Shown here one piece after another: positions 1-12,883 of a DNA stretch of 64,000 bases. The first letter of the stretch is position 1, and each line of letters opens with the position of its first letter. The DNA is taken from assembly GCA_009792885.1 (NCBI GenBank), contig WMCF01000066.1, positions 1,268,861 through 1,332,860 of the forward strand, read 5' to 3'. The notes under the pieces were generated by a model. The model was given only the letters and a program-made list of their open reading frames with translations, was not told the DNA's origin and did no database searches. Origin of the DNA: Eremophila alpestris peregrina. Taxonomy: Eukaryota > Chordata > Aves > Passeriformes > Alaudidae. Made by a program: the position numbers and the translations under genes.

Positions 1-133
1 ACAGCCTGGCTCTGGTGTTAGCAGGGATCCTGGGGAACAGCCTGGCACTGGTGTTAGCAGGGATCCTGGGGAACAGCCTGGCAGGGGTGTTAGCAGGGAT
101 CCTGAGGGACAGCCTGGCACTGGTGTTAGCAGG
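1..133. repeat. 36-bp minisatellite, cut by the window edge
   Basis: Copies start at 1, 37, 73 and 109. The first three are full 36-bp units and the fourth is partial. Each begins acagcctggc and contains gtgttagcagggatcctg. Copies differ at only a few positions (tctgg, actgg or agggg after the first ten bases), so the array is fairly young. It must continue to the left of the window. No coding frame is kept through it. Confidence 0.9.
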
Positions 134-283
134 GCACTGCTATTGGCACTGATGCCCCAACACACCCTTTTCCTTCCCTACCAGTTACCCCTGCCCGTTT
201 CCAAAGGTCCTGCTGTTTTCCCTGGGATAAATGAACCCATCATCTTCCCTCTCTAGTGCCTGGTGCATCCAGAAACTGAGGGA
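134..283. other. Unique spacer
   Basis: Short non-repetitive sequence between the minisatellite and the first CR1. Nothing recognisable. Confidence 0.5.
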
Positions 284-531
284 ATGGCTGGAGCTGTGTC
301 AGGGCAGGGTTAGGTTGTATTTAGGGAAAGTGTTTTCCCCCAGAGGGAGCTGGCACTGCCCAGGGGATGGGCACGGCCCCAAGGCTGCCAGAGCTCCAGG
401 AGAGTTTGGACACCACTCCAGGGATGCCCATGGTGGGATTGTTGGGGTGTCTGTGCAGGGACAGGAGCTGGACTGGATGATCCAGGTGGGTCCCTTTCTC
501 AATCAGGATATTCCAGAATTCTGTGATTCCC
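284..531 (+). mobile_element. CR1 LINE 3' fragment
   Basis: It starts at the 'ggctggagctgtgtcagg' segment and passes through 'ttcccccagagggagctgg', 'gggatgcccatggtgggatt' and 'caggagctggactggatgat'. It ends in 'attctgtgattcc', the CR1 tail. This is the CR1 variant with the 'gaatgggcacagcccc'-type body, also seen near 30.4, 57.4 and 59.1 kb. CR1 copies are usually 5'-truncated by incomplete reverse transcription, and this one keeps only about the last 250 bp. Confidence 0.9.
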
Positions 532-3500
532 AAGAATATTCCATCTGTGGTTTTATTAAGCATTCTGTTTCCTGCCCCACACAGCAGCACTTCCCGCTGA
601 CAGGACTAAACATCCCTCATTTTCCTCTCTATTTTACATCAGCCCAGCTCCACTCCAAGCCCAATTGGATTTTTCATTACTGTGTCAGGTTACGATCCTT
701 TGGATACTTTTCCTGTAATTTTCATGTTTTCCTTTTAATATTTCTCATGAGATTGAAAGCTTGGGATAAGAGGTGGGAAGCTTTTGCTCAGCACGTTAGA
801 GAGGAACCTCCGGAATTTGAATGAGGTGAGAGATGCCAGGGCTGGTGGCTGTGGAGATGAAGGGAGGTGATGGAGCTGAGCTGGGGAAGCTGCAGCACAC
901 GAGGAGCATCCACAAAACCAGCATTTCTTAAGGCCCAGCAGTGCTAAATCTCTGTGCCTCTCTGACAGCTTCTACTGCCATCAACATCTCCCATGTTTTT
1001 CAGCGAAGTAATTCTTTTAGATGCTTCAAATATAGATAGATTTTTGTGTATAGAGGGGTTTTTTTTATTTATATAAATATATATATATCTACTGTCAGCT
1101 GGTATTACGAAGAGCATAAAGCACATCTCCAGCTCCTGCATGTTCAGCTTGGTTGGGATCATGTGGTGGGAATGAGAGGACAAATGAGCCAAACTCCAGC
1201 ATTTCCCCTCAGCAGGGGACACCTGGGGGGGTCCTGCTGTTGGAATGGCTCTGGGATGCTGCTGGTAGCTGTGGGATTTCAGGTAATCCCGGGTGCTTTG
1301 GTAGGGAATATGAGTAACTGAGCATTTATGGCCCCTTATTTCTTTCTGTATGAGAAAAAAAAAAGCACTCTGGGCTTTTTTTTCTCGAATTACTTTGCCT
1401 GGAGACTGCCAGCTTCTCTGCCTGCATCCCTCTGGGAAGCAGGGGCTTGTGGAACTCCTTTTTATCAGCAAATTAGATAATGGCAATTATCTTGATGATC
1501 TTTAAGGTCCCAGCCCAGCCCATTCTACGGTTCTACGATCTTACTTTTGTGTCATTAAATGCTGGCAATGACTCTCAGCTTCCCCCACCTCCTGTGGCAG
1601 GGAACATCATTTCACTTGGCTGCAGAGCCCGAGCCACAGAGGGATACGGTGTCGGTCCACAGGAAATCTCAGCCATGGGACCCAGATATTGCATTTAGAT
1701 GTAGTTGCTTTCATTAACTCCCCATTTTATAGCACTCATCAGTCTTTCTCCCCTGCCAGAAAGTCTCCACTGTACTGAGGAATATTCAGGCCTCTTTTGG
1801 CAAGCGTCAGAGATAAGTGGATAATAAAACACACCTTGAAAATATTCTCCATCCTATTATTAGCCACTTTCTTATTATACTTGCAAAGGAAAAATTCCAG
1901 TTATAAAGCAGCACACTCCTCTATATTGTCAGTCCATCGTGCTCAGACACTCTCAAAGAAAGTCTTTCAATAATATTCTCACTATTGTTTGTTGATTGGC
2001 TCTATTAATCACTTTTCACAGCCTCAGCTACACATTTCCATGAGCCTGCACAGTTTAAACCCCCCTCCCTCCCCGCAGCCTCCTTTTATGCTCCCATGAA
2101 ACTTTGAGGATGCCTAAACCCCTGCTTCAGCAGGAATGAGAGGAGACAGATCTGCAAAGCTGCCTGCTCTCCTTTTAGCAAGAACAAAAGCTCCCTGGAA
2201 TAGCAACTGTTATTTACTCATCTCTCATCAGCAGATTTGACCTAATTTTGCTCTTCCCATGCCTTTGTTTTGAACACCTGGTTGCGGCATCACCAGCGGA
2301 TCCAGCTCTTTTACAGATTTACTTGCTGGGGGAGGCTGGCTCCTCCTGGAAAAGCTGAGCCTGGTGGCCTGAATGAGCCCTGCAGAACAGCCCCCAGCAT
2401 TTCACTTTTGGGGAGCCCCCGAGAGCCTTTCCCGAGCACCCTGATGTGAGTGCTGGGCAGCAGTGACCACTCAGCCTCTGGCACGGCTCTTCAAGCTCAG
2501 TTTGGGTCAGGTGAGGGCACCTGCTGCCCATCCACTCCTAAAAACACACCCAGGCCATGATGTGTCGAGATTCCAGCTCAGGTGAGGGCTCAGTGATGCT
2601 GGTGGGTCGTGTTTGGGGCAGCCCCTGGGGCAGGAGCTCTGACTTCACCTCAGAAGCTGCCCGGAGGAGCTCAGCCACAGATTTGTCCTGGCTTTCCATT
2701 TAAAATAACCTCCAGCCCTCCTGTGCCAGCGAGGAGGCAGCAGGAAGGGAGTGCACTGATGAGAAATGCAGGGGCCTGAAATTCATTTTTCAAAGATGGC
2801 AGCAAAGCCAGTGATTTATCTGCTGTCACCACAGTCCGAACAAACCTTCCCCACCAGGTGAGCGACACAGGAAAGGTAACTCAGCAAACACAAAATACAA
2901 CCAAGTCCTGTCAAGCTTCCTCACCTAGAGATGACTTTTATTTTCAGCCCTGAATGTAATTAACAGCACTGACTTGAGAGAAGTAATGAACTCTCTCCCA
3001 TGCGGTCTCTGGAATCTCTTAGCCAACTTCCCCTGCTCTTTGCCTCGTGCATTCCCCATCAGTTTTCCCTCTGTCATCTCTGATTTATTACCTTCAGAGC
3101 AGGATCTGCATCCCCAGGGCTCAGCAGCTCTGAACTGGCTGAGAGAGACCTTTGGTGTCATTGGGACAGACCCACTCAGGCAGTGTTAGACTTTTTGGAA
3201 GTTTTGGGACCCTTGAGGCACTCACCCACCCTTCAGCCAGCTTTCTCCAGGGGTAGCTGGCTACAGACATTTCCAACAGATGTTTTGGCTCTTATAGAAA
3301 AGTTGTGTGCCATGGAAGCCACCTCTGCCTCCCTTCATCCATTTGGGAACCACGGGAAACTCCAGCCAGCACCACCAGCAATAACCACGCTTCACCTCCC
3401 GTTTGCAGCTACAGCCAGGGGCATGGGACAGGCTTCCCAGGAACCCGGGAAAGCAGCAGGGTGCAGAGAGCAGACACTGTCCTCTCAAACCACAGGGTTT

Positions 3501-4002
3501 TAGGTGTTTGTGAGGCTGAGGCTTAGAAGCGAGCTGTGCTGGCAGGAAGGGGGTGCTCATGGAGGTTGGAGCATGCAAATCCTGCGGCACAGAGGTCCAG
3601 CCTTGTGGGAGGCAGAATTCTGCTCAGTGTTTTTGGATCTGCAGCGTTTGTGCTAATGGCAGGCTCGGCACAGGCTTTGTCCTCTATCCCCATGGTCCTT
3701 CCAGCAGCGTGAAAGCTTTTTGCAAGGCATTCCTGGGAATGGTGTGGGAGGTGAGGGAGGTGAGCCCGGCTGGGAGGAGGTTGGCACATCTAATGCACAC
3801 CCCTGGCCAGAAGGGAAGTCCAAGGTGTGACTGTGCTCTTGTCAAATTGTAGGAACTGTGGGGAGATCCAGGGTGTTTGGAGGTCATGGCCAGTGTAAAG
3901 GGTTTTAGTATTAAAAGTTTTCTCTGTTGATCCCTGCTGCTGGAATTAAGGTCTGACACTCAGAAATCCAGGTGAGTGTCTCCTGTTGGCTGCATCTCCT
4001 GT
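532..4002. other. Unique non-coding stretch of 3.5 kb
   Basis: No repeat family or convincing exon was seen. It holds an AT run around 1050-1090, an A-run and T-run pair at 1352-1384, and an AT-rich enhancer-like block at 1690-2060 (listed separately). The region 2300-3900 is more GC-rich, and its short open frames on both strands look like chance. Confidence 0.55.
1690..2060. promoter_or_regulatory. Possible conserved non-coding element
   Basis: An AT-rich, repeat-free block with dense homeodomain-like and SOX-like cores: attaac, tattattagcc, ctattgtttgttgattggct and ctattaatcac. A gattggct (inverted CCAAT) motif lies near 1995. The texture resembles vertebrate developmental enhancers. Conservation itself cannot be seen in a single sequence. 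Confidence 0.25.
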
Positions 4003-4167
4003 GCCCAGGGAGGTCATGGAGTCTCTGTCTCTGGAGATATTTAAAACCCACCTGGATGTGTTCCTGTGTCACCTGCTCTCTGTGACTCTGCCTCAGCAGG
4101 GAGATTGAGCTGGAGGATGTCCAGAGATCCCTTCCAGCCCCAGCTCTTCTGGGATTCTGTGATTCCC
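4003..4167 (+). mobile_element. Old CR1 LINE 3' fragment
   Basis: 'gaggtcatggagtctctgtc', 'ctggagatatttaaaacc' and 'gagatcccttccagcccc' lead to the tail 'gggattctgtgattcc'. This matches the older CR1 variant whose 3' end reads 'ggagatattcaaaacccacc'. It is more diverged than the copies at 5.3 or 12.9 kb. Confidence 0.85.
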
Positions 4168-5305
4168 AGAGCAACACCAGCTGAAAGTCTTGCTGGAAAA
4201 TAAGTTATTTCGTACACCCTCAAAGAAAAACAGGAGTCTTTGCTCTCATATAGTTACTGTTTTCTAATAAAGGTGCCAAGAAACTGTTGTGCCTGCGGGG
4301 TCACTGCTGGTGCACAGAGATCACTCACTCTCCAGGCAGATTGGGAGGGAGCTGCACGAGCCGGGGCTGCCATCCTCACTGGGTCATCCCTGGTCAACAG
4401 CTTAGCAGGGAAATCAATCAGAAAGCTCAAGATGCTGTCAAGTAAGGCTGGTAATTCCCTCTGTTGTACCCAGAAAATAATGGGAGTTTTTATACATCCA
4501 TGTTGGGCTTTTTCAACCAAAATTGAGAAAGCAATCACCTGCCTGTGTATGGCTTGAAGGAAATTTTCAGAGAATGAAAAGGTGCTGACCATGGGCTCTG
4601 CTCAAATTTTAGATTATTTTAACTACTACAGTGATTTTTCCCTTGATTTTTTTTTTTTGGGGGGTGGTTTTGGATGGCTGAGTTGTTCTTGACCTCCTGC
4701 CTTGAATTCTCATGGTTTGTTACTGCTCATCGTTAAAGAGCTGCTGTGCTGTACACCAGAATCGATGCAGCTCAGGCCCAGGGAAATGAATCCTGTAGCC
4801 AGTCAATTCTAATCACTTTGGGACCCTTCTGAGTGCAAGGAAGTTCTATAAAAGCAAGCAGGACAGTGAGATGCATGAGCTCTTTCCAAGTGCCCAACAG
4901 GTGTGGATAGTGATTGCTGATGAAAACCTTTCACCTGAGGCTTGGCTTCATTATTAAAATTATTTCAGAAACTCCCCAAGACCTCCTTTCTTCCTCTTCA
5001 GTGGGAGCACAACCTGGGATTGGACTGGGCTGTTCTAATGCCACAAATCTGGTTATTCCATATTATTACATCTGCTGAGAAATGCCTGAAGAAGGAACAG
5101 CTCCATGTACACCCTATTTGCCTGGATTTAATGGAAACTCTAGTTTTGAGGTCTGACTCTCTCTGTTTTTCTTTTTTCTTGCTGTGTTGGGTGCAAAGCC
5201 TGTGCTGAAGATTGGGTTCCCAAAGCTGATTTTGAGTCTTTATTGCCCTACTCAGTCAAAAATCTGTAACAACCCTGCAGTTCCCCATTACCTTTGACAT
5301 AAAGG
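4168..5305. other. Unique non-coding stretch
   Basis: A repeat-free interval of about 1.1 kb. The only marked feature is a T-run followed by a G-run near 4649-4666. No exon or RNA gene was recognised. Confidence 0.5.
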
Positions 5306-5583
5306 GCCTGGAGTGACAGGACAAGAGGGAGTGGCTTTAAGATGAAAGAGGATTAGATGGGATTTTGGGAAGGAATTCTTCCCTGTCAGGGTGGTGAGGC
5401 CCTGGCACAGGGTGCCCAGAGAAGCTGTGGCTGCCCCTGGATCCCTGGAAGTGTCTAAGGCCAGGCTGGAGGGAGTTGAAGCAGCCTGGGACAGTGGGAG
5501 GTGTCCCTGGCCATGGCAGGGTTGTGGAATGAGATGTTCCTTAAGGTCCCTTCCAACCCAAACCATTCTGGGATTCTGTGCTT
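5306..5583 (+). mobile_element. CR1 LINE 3' fragment
   Basis: Typical 3' end of the commonest CR1 variant here: 'gaattcttccctgtcagg', 'gtgaggccctggcacagg', 'gcccctggatccctggaagt', 'gtccctggccatggcagg' and the tail 'ctgggattctgtg'. It contains the remains of the C-terminal part of the CR1 reverse-transcriptase reading frame, now non-functional. Confidence 0.95.
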
Positions 5584-6793
5584 TGTGAGGTACCTGCTAA
5601 TTTATTAACACTCCATTCACTTTTATTAATGCTCCTAATGTGCCACTGACAGAGCCTGGACTTTGGGAGAGGGGATTGTTCTTATCTGAAAGAAAGGTGA
5701 TATTTTACTCTGAAAGGCAACACAAACCAGCGTGAGATTCGTGATAAATCATGTGCTCAACATCACCCGGCTGCGGCGGAAATTAATGGGAGTTGCAAGG
5801 CAAAATTCCCCATCATCTCCTGCAAATCTCAACTGGAGTTTGTGTTCCCAGCCTCACTGCTGTGTGCAGCCCATGCTCCCACGCTCGTTCTTCATGGAGA
5901 AAGGGCCCTCCAGCAGCCTGTGAAGTTTATGACGAGATGGAAGCAGCCAGAGCTAAACTGTGAGCTTTTTGTCACCGCCAAACGCAGCCACTCCGGGGCT
6001 CGGCAGGGACCATTGGCTGTGAGAGAGAAGCAGAGGAAAAAGCAGCAGAGTCTTCAGTCACTCACAAAATATGCAGAGCTGGTTTGGAGCGAGGCAATAA
6101 CCTTGGAGTTGCTCTCCCGGCTCTAATAACCCAAATGTTCAAGGCACTGGGTTGTAGCTCATCGTGAACGGAGCTCCTCCAGCTCAGCGTGCTCAGCACC
6201 GCACCGCAATTGGGGAAGGTCCTCAATGAAGCATTAATTCATCCAGCACTGCCTGCAGGGCCTGCTGCTCACAGAGGAGGCCACACGGTGTGTCTCTGCT
6301 GGAGGAACCTCTCTTGCTTTCCCTTTTCCTTCTCTTTTTTTTTTGTTTTTAGGGAGGTACCGTCTTTGCAGGTAACGAGTTCAGCACAGGTGGCAAATCA
6401 CCAGATCCTGCCATGCCCATGGCTGCTGTAAAAAATTTAAGACATCAAGTTCTGTGAAAGTGCCTGTAATGAACCATCCCCTCGTTACCTGCAAGGAACA
6501 CAACGTGGGAGGCTTCTCTCCCTGGCACTCCCTCTTCTGGAGTTATCTCACAGCAGCATTGGGGCTTCTAAAACCTCTTTGATTTCTTCTCACAGAATGC
6601 AGCTTCTGCTCAGTTTTCCTAAAACTTGAAGAGAACATAAAGGATCTTACTGCAAGAAGCATCACATCTCAAGTTCCATGGAGATATTTTCCTATTTATC
6701 ATATTTTTCTGTGGGCTTTTTGAACCCTGGTGGTACAGCAGAAAATGAAAAGGCCAACCAAAAATGCCTAGAAATACAGTGAGGAGAAGAGCT
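5584..6793. other. Unique non-coding stretch with an inverted repeat
   Basis: Repeat-free apart from a T-run near 6331-6350 and a 14-bp inverted repeat at 6366/6494 (listed separately). The sequence 5720-6130 is moderately CpG-bearing, but I could not find supported splice sites. Confidence 0.5.
6366..6494. repeat. Perfect 14-bp inverted repeat
   Basis: The left arm at 6366-6379 is TTGCAGGTAACGAG and the right arm at 6481-6494 is its exact reverse complement. A 101-bp spacer separates them. Pairing continues outward with one mismatch (tctttgcag against tccttgcag). No clear target-site duplication was found next to the arms, so a small terminal-inverted-repeat transposon is possible but unproven. 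Confidence 0.7.
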
Positions 6794-7590
6794 CATAGAA
6801 TCATTGAATCCTGGAATGATCTGAGTTGGAAGGGAACTTAAAGCTCATCCAGTCCCATTCCCTGCCTTGGGCAGGGACACCTTCCACTATCCCAAGTTGC
6901 CCCAAGTCCCATCCAACCTGGCCTTGGACAACTCCAGGGATCCAGGGGCAGCCACAGCTTCTCTGGGCACCCTGTGCCAGGGCCTCCCCACCCTCCCAGC
7001 CAAGAATTCCTTCCCAATATCCCATCAAGCCCTGCCCTCTGGCAGTGGGAAGCCATTCCCCTTTGTCCTGGCACTCCATCCCTTGTCCACAGCCTCTCCC
7101 CATCTTTCTTATCAGATCCTTCAGGCTCTGGAAGGCCACAATTCACTCACCCCAAAGCTTCTCCTCTCCAGGTGAACACCCCTGTCTCTCCCAGCCTGGC
7201 TCCAGAGCAGAGGGGCTCCAGCTCTGGGAGCATCTCCGTGGCCTCCTCTGGACTGGCTCCAGCAGCTCCAGGTCCTTGCTGTGCTGGGAGCCCTGAGCTG
7301 GAGGCAGCTCTGCAGGTGGGGTCTCACCTGAGCAGGGCAGAGGGGCAGAATCCCCCCTCCCCTGCTGCCCATGCTGGGGAATCAGCCCAGCACAGGGGGG
7401 TTCTGGGCCAGGGCCTGTCCAGCTCTCACCCACCAGCACCACAAGTGCTTCTCCCAGAGCTGCTCCATCCCTTCACCCCCAGCCTGGATTGATCCTGGGG
7501 GTTGCCCTGACCCAGGAGCAGCACCTGCCCTTGGCCTTGTTGAACCTCATGAGATTCCCAAGGCCACAGCTCGACACTGTCCAGGTCAGG
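6794..7590 (-). mobile_element. Longest CR1 LINE copy in the window (about 0.8 kb)
   Basis: Read on the minus strand. The tail is at 6795-6815 (atagaatcattgaatcc), followed by the usual 3' body. It then extends further 5' than any other copy here, into the C-terminal end of the CR1 ORF2 reverse transcriptase. On the minus strand the peptide piece QHSKDLELLEPVQRR (near 7257-7300) corresponds to the conserved 'RKD-LLE-VQRR' stretch of CR1 ORF2. The sequence near 7500-7560 corresponds to the 'FNKAK' region. The frame is broken, so this is a dead copy. Confidence 0.92.
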
Positions 7591-10500
7591 GCAAGGATGG
7601 AGGGTCTTGGTATCTGCTGTGCTCAGTTTCTGTTACCAAAATCAGTTTGGAGGGGAATCAGTTTTGTCTTTCTGGGGTTTCTTTTCTCATCTCTCCTCTG
7701 TAGGGACACTGTGTACATGTGGTGGGGATCGTTGAGTAAACGGCAGCATATGGGATTAGGATTTCTCCTTTTAATAACGGTTAAGCTGATAGCAGATTGT
7801 GTTCTCTTTTTTTTCCCCCTCTCCCACAGAAAATAAGTTGGGGTTTTTTTAGCATGGGCTTTTCAGCAGGAGCTGTCTGTTTTTCATCAAACATTTGAGC
7901 ATAGCAAAGAAGGAACATATTGCTAATTTTGGCCAAAATTTGATGCCTCGTTTTTAGACCAAGCATTCCTTTCTTTTCAGGCCCACCAGCTTGGAGGATA
8001 AAAAGGGGATGTGGTGAAATCCTCAGGACACCATTGTGTCCTGCTGCACTTTCTCATGGAAGTGAATTTCCCAAGGAGCTGCAAACCTCTGTTCCTGTTC
8101 CCCTCCATAAATTATCTGGTGCTATTCCAGCACCTCGTGGCAGAGCACAGGCAGTGAATAGGCACTGTCATGAAACACTCCAGAGCTGTAATTAATAGCT
8201 CAACCTGCAGAAAGAGCTTAAATTTAAAGCTGCAAACTCTTGTGATGCTCTGCCCAGAGCAGGGACTTGTCCCTGTGTCTGCTGGGTGACCTGTGCATGC
8301 AGCCTGGCTTTCCTTCAGGATACAGATAAGCATTTGTGCCAACTCACAGCCAGAAAATGGCAAGGAATTCCATTCAGATTCAAGAAATATGGGGACTTTA
8401 AAAGGAGCAGCCAAGGAATGTGTTGATGTGATTCCAGGGTAGAAATTAGAAGGTACAGGGATACAAGACAGCTTTTGCTTTATTCTGTTGGGAAAATGAA
8501 CTGGGAAAGGGCCACACTGGAAGTGCCTGTGGACTCATCAAACACAGCTCTGCTTGGTCAGAAATGTGATGTCTCCCCTGTGCCTGCCTCATCCTCGCTC
8601 CCAGCCCTGCCCATGTCCCTGCAGAGTGAGGAGCTGTCCCTGCTTCTGCCTCTGCCTCCTGCACCATGAGAGCAGCAAGGAGATAAAAGTGCCCACTCTT
8701 TCTTGGGAGGGGATGTGTGGATCCCAGAGACCCCTTCGACTGAAGGAAACAATAAATCCCAGCTCTGGGAGCTTGCTGGAGCATTCCTGCTTTGCTGTCC
8801 CCTCCCTGTGCTTTGCACTGGCCCCATCCCCGTTATCTGCTCGTCCTGAATTGCACAGGAAACATTCATGTGGGAAAATAATCCTTTCACCAGGCCAGCT
8901 GAGAAAAACAGCTATAATTAAAAACAATGATGCACTGGTTTCAAGCAGTGGTCTTTATTTCCCGTCAGGCTGCCAAAGACCAGGCCAATTAATCTGTTAC
9001 AGGTGGGAGTTTATTTTAATATCATGTTGAAAGTCAACCAGGCTGTTTGGCTTCACTTTCCGCCATCTGACTTGGTCCTCCTGCCCTCTTGCCTTCATTA
9101 GTGGGAGACAGTAAAGAAAATTACAGTCTATCCCACTCAAGGCAGCTGTGCTGGGAGGGTTTTTAAAAAGACAGAAGTAAATACCAGTGACCTGGCAATT
9201 ACTGGAGCATTGTTTATTCCAGTGCTAAATGCAGAAGCCACAAACCTGTTAAACTGTAGGAACATGGAAACCCATTATAAGGAAGATTAAAGCAGCTAGC
9301 CTTTGAAATAAGACTTTGTTTTGTTTCAAGGTGATGCACACAGGATTATTTCTTTCTTCCTGATGCTTTTAACTTTCCCCTCTGCAGCATCACACGTAAT
9401 TCACACAGAGGGATGTGGATGCTCAGTGTGTGGAGGGACATTCCCAGACAATTAGCTTAAAATAACCTTCCCTGGCTGCACCCTCAGGTTGGAATACACT
9501 GAACTGAATAATATTACCTGGTTTTACAAAGCAATTCATTAGTGGGCAGACACAGGGTAATGGTGGAGCTGGTGGCCAGGAGAGATGGACTGAGGAGCTG
9601 GCTGTGTTTGCCTCTGAAATTTCCTTCAGCTGTGGGAGTGGGAGGTGAATCTTGAAAAACAATGAAGCGGAATTTATTCTGACTTAAGTACCTTTTAAAT
9701 GCTCAAATGCATGAATTATCTCCCCGTTAATTGGAGGATTTGAAATATCAGTGAGCATATGCACAGCCTCACCTCACAGGCTGTTCCCTGGGAAAGGGTA
9801 AAGGCAGGAAGGGCCTTGCAGGGAGATGGGGGATGCAGGGATGGCTGCAGCCAGGGCTGCCACCATGGGAGGCTGGGCAAGGCGAGGCTGTGGCATGCAG
9901 TGCTCCTGCTCTCTCCAGCATCTCCCCATCAGGCTGGGGATCTCTGGGGTTGGGGAAGTGCCTGGGAAAAGTCACCCCTTCCTCCAGGGTGAGCAGGGGC
10001 CCTGCTGTCTCCTGTGAGCTCTGCAGAGGGAAGCTAAAGCTCCAGCAGTGCCACTGCTAGAAAAGCTCAGCTGCAGGTTTAAGGGGGCTTGTTTCTGAGA
10101 GAGAAAGGCAGGGTTTGTCTCACCCTTACCTTACCTTTGTGTAGAAAGGCTTTCATTCAAGCTCCTGCTAAGGCTTTGTTGCTTTGTCTGCTGGGAGGAA
10201 AGGGAGACCTGCGTCCCTCCCTGAGCATCCTCCTCACAAAGCCCTGCTCCTCCTCCCTGAGAGAGGAGCTGCTTCCCATGGCCAGAGCTGATCATTTCCC
10301 TCTGTTCCCTCTGCTGAGGATGTGTAGCACTCCTGCCTCTCCCTGATCTGGAGACAGCCCAGGAGCATTTCCCCATCCACTACGCTTTCATTACTCGATT
10401 TATCTGTTCAGTGGCTGCAGTGAGAATTAGTTATTAGCAGTGCCCTAATCCTCAGTAGCTCACTTCATTTGACTGGAGTCAGGGCCAGATTTTAATCTTG

Positions 10501-12883
10501 GTTGTAGTGGTGTAAATCCTCAGTCAGCTTCAGTAGAGTCAACCCAGCCTTTATAACAGTGTGAGCAAGATAAGAGTCCTCTGTGTCCCTTCCTCCACCC
10601 GAGCCCTTGGAGAGACTAAGTCAATATCTACCCCCACCCTCATAAATCTGTATGAACGTGGCCAGTATTCCCCTAGGGAATGCTAATCAAGATGGGATTT
10701 TCCCCCCTTTCAACAGGACTATCTCAGGAGAATATAAATCTAAGTATTAACTCGAGCTGCCAGCCCAGAGGGTCATCAAATGAGGGGCAATGGTTCTGAC
10801 ATACTGGGAGATTCTGTTAACTGGGAGTGCTCCCCAAAAGAAAGGAGAAGCTGAGGTTGGAGGGGGGAACAGCTGGCAGTGGTGATAAGGCTCTGCTGGA
10901 GCTGGGGTGTGCAGCACCTACTGCTGCTCAGGCTGGCTGGAGCTGTAGTTAAAATGCTGCTTTAACCAGCAGCAGGGATTCTTAGATGGGCTCTTCCTGC
11001 AGGAATCTGCCTGTGTGGACATGGATGTGTCACAGGAGAGGGGTGGAGCAGGAGGGCACCTCTGGGTGTGGTGGCTTTCAAAGGGAAGTGCTCCCAAGGA
11101 ATGCTGGAGCCTGGAGTGGGATGGTGACAGAGCAGAGGTATCCACCAGCCAGCCTTGGCATTCATCAGTAATAATTGTCCATCCTGGCTCAGCTGAAGTC
11201 CCAGAGAAGAGCAGGATGCCTTAGGAGGAGAGCTGGAGGGCAGCAGGGATGGGGAGAGACCATTGACACCTACAGCTTCCACAGAGGGTCCTTCCAGTGA
11301 ACCACTGATGTCCTAAAGCCCTGAGCAGCTCCATGATCTGGTGCTGCCATCCACATTTGGATTTAGTAACACACCAGGAATCAGCATGTCCAGGCAAGGC
11401 ACTGAGAAGTACCTTGATTTATTAAAGAGCACATTTCTCCCTGGATCACCAGCTGACAGAGCCCTTGCAAGGTTAAGCACTTGCATCCCAGTTCATATTT
11501 CCTTGCTCCTTAGAAAAAAAATTACCCAATTCATTCAAGTCATGGATTTTTCTGCAGCTGAAGCAGTTTCCCGGAGGAAGTTGTCATGCAGGCTCACAGT
11601 TATGGAAATGCCAGAGTTATTTCTGACACCAGTAAATAATAGTTCTCTATGCACTGACACTGTTTTCTTACCTTAGCAGGCTGGGGCTCGAGCCGTGATT
11701 TAGATGTTTGCAGCTGATTAGCATTTTTGGGACTGTGGTAAGCAATTTGTGCAGTGTGTTTCAATCTTATTTTATGCACAGGAAGGAGGGAAAAAAAGTG
11801 ATTAGTGCTCTTTGGAAAGAAATGTCTGCTAAATTGTTCTGATCAAGGTAAATCAAGGCATCCCATGGAATGATCTGGGAGCCACTCCCCCCTCCTCCCC
11901 CAAAGCTATTCCCCATTCACAGGAGAATTAAGACCTTGTGGTTGTGTTTGCTGGGTTTTTGTGCCATTTCTGCCAAGGAAAGATCTTTCTCTTGCAACAT
12001 CTTTTTCCTTGAACCAAGGAAAATAGGATCTGACCTCTTCCATCAGGAGATTTTAGTGCATGTAGAGGGCTGAAAAAAGCCTTGGGGAAAGCGCTCGTGC
12101 CTCTGCCACGTTCAGATCAAACATAATCCTGGGCAGAGGAGCTTTGCTCAGGAACACCCTGAGGAACACTTCATGACACAGGTGAGGAACAGGACCAAAG
12201 AGCCTGGGAGCCTGTTTGTTTGGTTTCTTTGACAGTGAATGCTCTTTTATGCCAAGTTTCCTATGTCTGTGCATGGGGATGGTTTCACTAAACAGCAAGT
12301 GCATCACCAAAGCCGTCTGACGCAACTTCTACACTTTGGCCACACCTGGGCTAGGTTTATCTAAGCAGGGCTTAAGAACCTGCAGCAACTGAGATGGTAC
12401 AAAGCTATATTTTTATTTCTTTTTCAGTAAGCTGTTTCTAATGTCTTTCTTAACATTTCCTTGCTGCAATTTAAGCTTATTATTTTTTTATCTGATCCTC
12501 TGTGGACACGAAGAGGAGCTTTCCTCCCTCCTGCCACTGGCTGGAAGATTATTCCTGTGGCTCTCTTCAGTCATCACTTGTGCAGACAAAATGGTCCCAG
12601 GTGGCTCACATAGTCGTTTTTGGGGTGTTTTCCTGTCCCTGCTGGCACCTGGACTCTCATCCCAGTCCCTTCCATGGATGGTGCTGCTGTGTTGGAGCTG
12701 AGCAGAGTGCAGGGATTCTGAGTCTCCTGCAGCTCCTGCTGGGCTTTGGGCAGAGGAAAAGCCAAGGGTTCATGGCAGAGGGAGATGAACAGAATCTATT
12801 TCCAGCTGGAGCTGGGAGGTATCCCATGCCCAGGAGGTGGCTGTGAGATTCCCCAGGAACAGTTCAGGGCACTCATTATATGG
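7591..12883. other. 5.3 kb of unique non-coding sequence
   Basis: The second-longest stretch without a recognised mobile element. AT-rich, enhancer-like patches occur at about 8880-9030, 9100-9420 and 10560-10770 (the last with ctaatcaagatggg and taagtattaactcgag). The GC-richer parts at 9760-10350 and 10860-11280 have open frames on both strands, typical of chance. No exon was supported. Confidence 0.5.
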
